From Flammeovirgaceae bacterium UBA2371 (GTDB lineage: Bacteria > Bacteroidota > Bacteroidia > Cytophagales > Cyclobacteriaceae): a DNA stretch of 10,073 nt. Below are positions 7,280 through 10,073 of this stretch, piece by piece. The stretch covers positions 636 through 10,708 of the forward strand of contig DDTF01000008.1 in NCBI GenBank assembly GCA_002345965.1, read 5' to 3'. The first letter of the stretch is position 1. The number at the start of each line of letters is the position of its first letter. The position numbers were made by a program, and so were the translations under genes. The notes under the pieces are model-generated. The model searched no databases. It had not been told where the DNA came from and saw nothing but the letters and a program-made list of their open reading frames with translations.

Positions 7280-9175
7280 TTGATAGTCCAGCTGATCAAG
7301 AACCTCAGAATCCTTCCTCGTTGGGTCATCATTTTTATTGACCTTTTTTTTATTGCCTTCAGCACCATCCTGGCGTACCTGCTCCGCTTCAACTTCAGCA
7401 TTGCCGATCTCAATGCCAACAATTATTGGGAGGGAGTAGCCCTCTATTCCGGCTTTGGTTTACTTTCCATTCTGCTTACGGACAGCTACAAGGGCATCAT
7501 CCGTTACACAGGCATTGAAGATGGCAGTCGCATCTTCTACATGGTGATATTGAACATGGCGCTGGTGTCAGTGACCAACTTGATCCTGTTTTACAATATT
7601 CAGAAAAACCTGATCCCTTATTCGGTGATATTGATCACCTTCCTGTCAAGTTTCCTGTTCCTGTTCAACTACCGCCTGCTGGTCAAATACATTTTCTCCT
7701 ACTACAAACAGGCCATCCTTAAAAACTTCAGGGTGCTGATATTTGGTGCGGGTCAGACGGGCATCGTAACGCGCCATGTGATCAATTCCACCCCGCGCAT
7801 GCAGGTGGTGGGCTTCCTGGAAGACGATGGTTACAAAGTGGGAAAAGTGCTGGATGGCATTAAAATATTCGATGCAAAACCTGCCGTGGTCAACAGACTA
7901 ATCACGGACTTGGGGGTAGATGAACTGATCATCACGGCCAAGGAATTGTCGCTGGAGAGAAAGAATGAACTGGTGGATACGTGTATTCAGCACAAGGTTA
8001 AAGTGCGCACGGTGCCCCCGGTGGGTAAATGGGTAAGGGGGGAATTGAGTTTCAGCCAGATCAAGGAAATCAACATTGAGGAGTTATTGGGTCGCGAGTC
8101 CATCAGGCTGGACAGTGAAAGGGTAGAGTCGGATCTGGCAGGCAAATGTGTAATGATCACCGGGGCTGCCGGTTCCATCGGTTCTGAAATTGCCCGGCAG
8201 GTGATACAATTCAAACCTGAGCGGGTGGTATTGGTCGATCAGGCCGAATCGCCATTATACGACATAGAGCGGGAACTCCGTTTAACACACAGCCAGGTCA
8301 ACATTTCCTCTCACCTGGCAGACATCACGGTGGCAGAAAGAGTGGATCCCATTTTTAGGGAATTTACGCCCGACCTGATATACCATGCAGCCGCCTACAA
8401 GCACGTGCCGATGATGGAAAGCAATCCGGCTGAAGCAGTCACATGTAATATTTTGGGCACAAAACTATTGGCTGATCTGGCGGTGAAATATAAGGTCAAA
8501 AAGTTTGTGATGATTTCTACGGACAAGGCGGTCAATCCCACCAACGTGATGGGTTGCTCCAAACGAATCGCGGAAATCTACGTGCAGTCCCTGAACAATT
8601 ACCAGGTGTCAACAAGCGTGGGTCAAACAGCATTCGTCACCACCCGCTTTGGCAATGTGTTGGGCTCCAATGGTTCTGTTATCCCCTTGTTCAAAAGCCA
8701 GATCAGGGAGGGGGGGCCGGTTACAGTGACCCATCCGGATATCTCCCGATTTTTTATGACCATCCCCGAAGCGTGTCAACTGGTGCTGGAGGCAGGCACG
8801 ATGGGCAATGGGGGTGAGGTGTTTGTATTCGACATGGGCAAGTCAGTTAAAATCCTCGACCTGGCAAAGAAGATGATCCGCCTCTCTGGACTGGAACCGG
8901 AACGGGACATCAAAATTGTTTTTACAGGCATCCGGGAAGGTGAAAAATTGTATGAAGAACTGCTGACCACTTCTGAAAACACGCTCCCTACCCACCATCC
9001 AAAAATTCTGATAGGCCGGGTGAAAGAATATTCCTACAAGGACATCAACAATTACGTAGAACTGTTCAACGACCTGGTGTACGACAAAAACGAGTTGAAA
9101 ATGGTGGCGCTGATGAAAGAACTGGTGCCGGAATACAGGAGCAACTACTCCCGATACGAAGTCCTGGATAAATAA
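7280..9175 (+). CDS. membrane-anchored nucleotide-sugar 4,6-dehydratase (PglF/WbpM/CapD-like)
   Basis: A 631-residue polysaccharide-biosynthesis protein expected to turn a UDP-N-acetylhexosamine into its 4-keto-6-deoxy form at the inner face of the membrane. Four membrane segments lie at about 14-35, 53-67, 86-104 and 112-133. A first Rossmann-like domain carries GAGQTG at 156-161. The catalytic SDR-type domain has TGAAGSIGSEI at 294-304 for NAD(P) binding. STDKAVNPTN at 413-422 and MGCSK at 424-428 give the Ser-Met-Lys arrangement (Ser413, Met424, Lys428) known from WbpM/PglF-type dehydratases in place of Ser-Tyr-Lys. The full length and all motifs are present. The start is a TTG at 7280, one base after the previous stop. 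No ATG lies before the first membrane segment, and family members begin with a similar short basic leader. Its product is the expected substrate for the aminotransferase encoded at 1033-2124. The exact sugar is not known. Confidence 0.93.
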   Translation: MIVQLIKNLRILPRWVIIFIDLFFIAFSTILAYLLRFNFSIADLNANNYWEGVALYSGFGLLSILLTDSYKGIIRYTGIEDGSRIFYMVILNMALVSVTNLILFYNIQKNLIPYSVILITFLSSFLFLFNYRLLVKYIFSYYKQAILKNFRVLIFGAGQTGIVTRHVINSTPRMQVVGFLEDDGYKVGKVLDGIKIFDAKPAVVNRLITDLGVDELIITAKELSLERKNELVDTCIQHKVKVRTVPPVGKWVRGELSFSQIKEINIEELLGRESIRLDSERVESDLAGKCVMITGAAGSIGSEIARQVIQFKPERVVLVDQAESPLYDIERELRLTHSQVNISSHLADITVAERVDPIFREFTPDLIYHAAAYKHVPMMESNPAEAVTCNILGTKLLADLAVKYKVKKFVMISTDKAVNPTNVMGCSKRIAEIYVQSLNNYQVSTSVGQTAFVTTRFGNVLGSNGSVIPLFKSQIREGGPVTVTHPDISRFFMTIPEACQLVLEAGTMGNGGEVFVFDMGKSVKILDLAKKMIRLSGLEPERDIKIVFTGIREGEKLYEELLTTSENTLPTHHPKILIGRVKEYSYKDINNYVELFNDLVYDKNELKMVALMKELVPEYRSNYSRYEVLDK

Positions 9176-9179
9176 TTTC

Positions 9180-10067
9180 TTACCTTTTTAGACCGCCTCG
9201 TTTGTTGTAGCGGTAGAAAGACTTGCGTTTGCTGCGGTTGAGTTTCTTTTGTCCATCGCCTTTGGCAAAGAAGTTGTCGGGCAGGTAATATTCCACTTTA
9301 AAGGTCAGTAAAAAATAACCGTCATCATCGGCTGGATTCCCGCGTTGGGTTCCGGCCGGCACAACAGGTCTTCCTACTTCAGGCCTGCGGTCGGCAAGGG
9401 CTGCCGCAATGGGGTCGGTAAAAGAAGAAGGGTCAACATGGACCGTGCTCACATCATCGAGGTAATCGGTAAACATTTTCCGGTAACCTCCCTCTACAGC
9501 CAGGTTGAAGAAAGGCCCGGCCTTAATGCGGGCGCCCACACCAAAAGGGATAACGGGAGTAATTCTGCTGTATTTTTCACCTTCCAATTGTAAAGGTTGA
9601 AGGGCCACCTTCTTACCTTGATATTCGGTCTTGGGATTGAAATAGGTAACGCCAATGCCGGCAAATCCATAAAGGTTGAATCCGGGTCTTTGATAAAAGC
9701 GCCTGCCCTGTGGAAAAAAATTCACCAGACCTGTGGCATTCAACTCAAAGTTGTTGGAAACAAAAGAAAGGTTCCTGCGCATGCGGCTGGCATCATCCGC
9801 CTTGCTGTCTTCTCCTTTCAATTGATACCAGGTCACCTCTCCGCGCAAGGCCACGCGGTTGTTGAAATAGTATTGCAGCCCCACGTTAAGGGTGGGTTTG
9901 GTATCTATATAATCTCCGGGATTGGCCAGCTCCCCAAAATAAGTGGAGGTACCCACACCACCGATCGCCATCAGCGATCTCTCCCTGCGGATGCTGAAAA
10001 AGCTTTGCGCATCCGCAAAAGGTGCGATAAGGGTCAATAAGAGTACAAACAAGCCAACTTTTCTCAT
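9180..10067 (-). CDS. DUF6089-family outer-membrane beta-barrel protein
   Basis: A 295-residue exported protein. The signal peptide at 1-20 (cleavage after ADA) is followed by alternating strands typical of a small outer-membrane barrel. Motifs I associate with the Bacteroidota DUF6089 family are GTSTYFGEL (39-47), FELNATGLVNFFP (107-119), YGFAGIGVTYFNP (133-145), IPFGVGARIKAG (173-184) and FTDYLDDVS (199-207). The last strand is YFLLTFKVEYYLP (251-263). It is followed by an unusual basic tail of about 24 residues rich in Lys and Arg (272-295), so the chain does not end on the usual terminal aromatic. Function is unknown; structural or envelope-stress roles would be guesses. It reads towards the dehydratase and ends 4 nt from it. 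Its ATG (10067-10065) overlaps a TGA as ATGA, so an upstream gene could be coupled to it beyond the window edge. It is probably unrelated to the exosortase locus. Confidence 0.87.
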   Translation of the reverse strand: MRKVGLFVLLLTLIAPFADAQSFFSIRRERSLMAIGGVGTSTYFGELANPGDYIDTKPTLNVGLQYYFNNRVALRGEVTWYQLKGEDSKADDASRMRRNLSFVSNNFELNATGLVNFFPQGRRFYQRPGFNLYGFAGIGVTYFNPKTEYQGKKVALQPLQLEGEKYSRITPVIPFGVGARIKAGPFFNLAVEGGYRKMFTDYLDDVSTVHVDPSSFTDPIAAALADRRPEVGRPVVPAGTQRGNPADDDGYFLLTFKVEYYLPDNFFAKGDGQKKLNRSKRKSFYRYNKRGGLKR

Positions 10068-10073
10068 ACCATG

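Noticed and set aside
8554..8817. 87-codon forward frame inside the dehydratase
   Set aside because: It is out of frame within the conserved catalytic domain of a complete, recognisable enzyme.
9597..10040. 147-codon forward frame opposite the barrel gene
   Set aside because: It is antisense to a gene with clear family motifs and a signal peptide, and its translation resembles no protein family I recognise.

Overview
The window looks like chromosomal DNA from a member of the Bacteroidota, probably Cytophagales-like. Four things point there: an exosortase of the XrtF class with its dedicated partner protein, a very large cargo protein with a type A C-terminal sorting domain for the type IX secretion system (T9SS), a TAnnTTTG-type promoter, and a DUF6089-type outer-membrane barrel. 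T9SS and XrtF are essentially confined to this phylum. The finer taxonomic placement is inference. No RNA gene, transposase, CRISPR array or phage gene was seen, and no stretch above about 90 bases is without a gene.

Layout. At 82-2124 (+) is a tight three-gene unit: xrtF, the exosortase F system-associated membrane protein (26-nt overlap), and a DegT/DnrJ/EryC1/StrS sugar aminotransferase (4-nt ATGA overlap). A 67-nt gap follows (2125-2191) with a weak hairpin and a consensus-like promoter. Next is a 1632-residue T9SS cargo protein (2192-7090, +), made of a signal peptide, a long beta-helix-like repeat stalk, Ig-like modules and a sorting domain. Its stop codon overlaps the start of a 62-residue protein (7090-7278, +). 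That protein is little more than a signal peptide, a proline-rich linker and a PID-CTERM-like sorting tail. One base later, from a TTG codon, begins a 631-residue membrane-anchored nucleotide-sugar 4,6-dehydratase (7280-9175, +). On the opposite strand, ending only 4 nt away, is an outer-membrane barrel gene (9180-10067, -).

How the parts may work together. XrtF would be the inner-membrane transpeptidase/protease, its small partner a co-factor, and the 62-residue protein its probable substrate in cis. The dehydratase and aminotransferase are the first two steps of a UDP-4-amino-4,6-dideoxy-sugar pathway, like PglF and PglE. This suggests the locus makes a modified glycan for the cell surface. 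The T9SS cargo protein, translationally coupled to the mini-protein, places a second sorting system in the same locus. The combination of exosortase, partner, micro-substrate, T9SS adhesin-like protein and amino-sugar enzymes is the most interesting thing here. The functional link is inferred from gene order, not shown.
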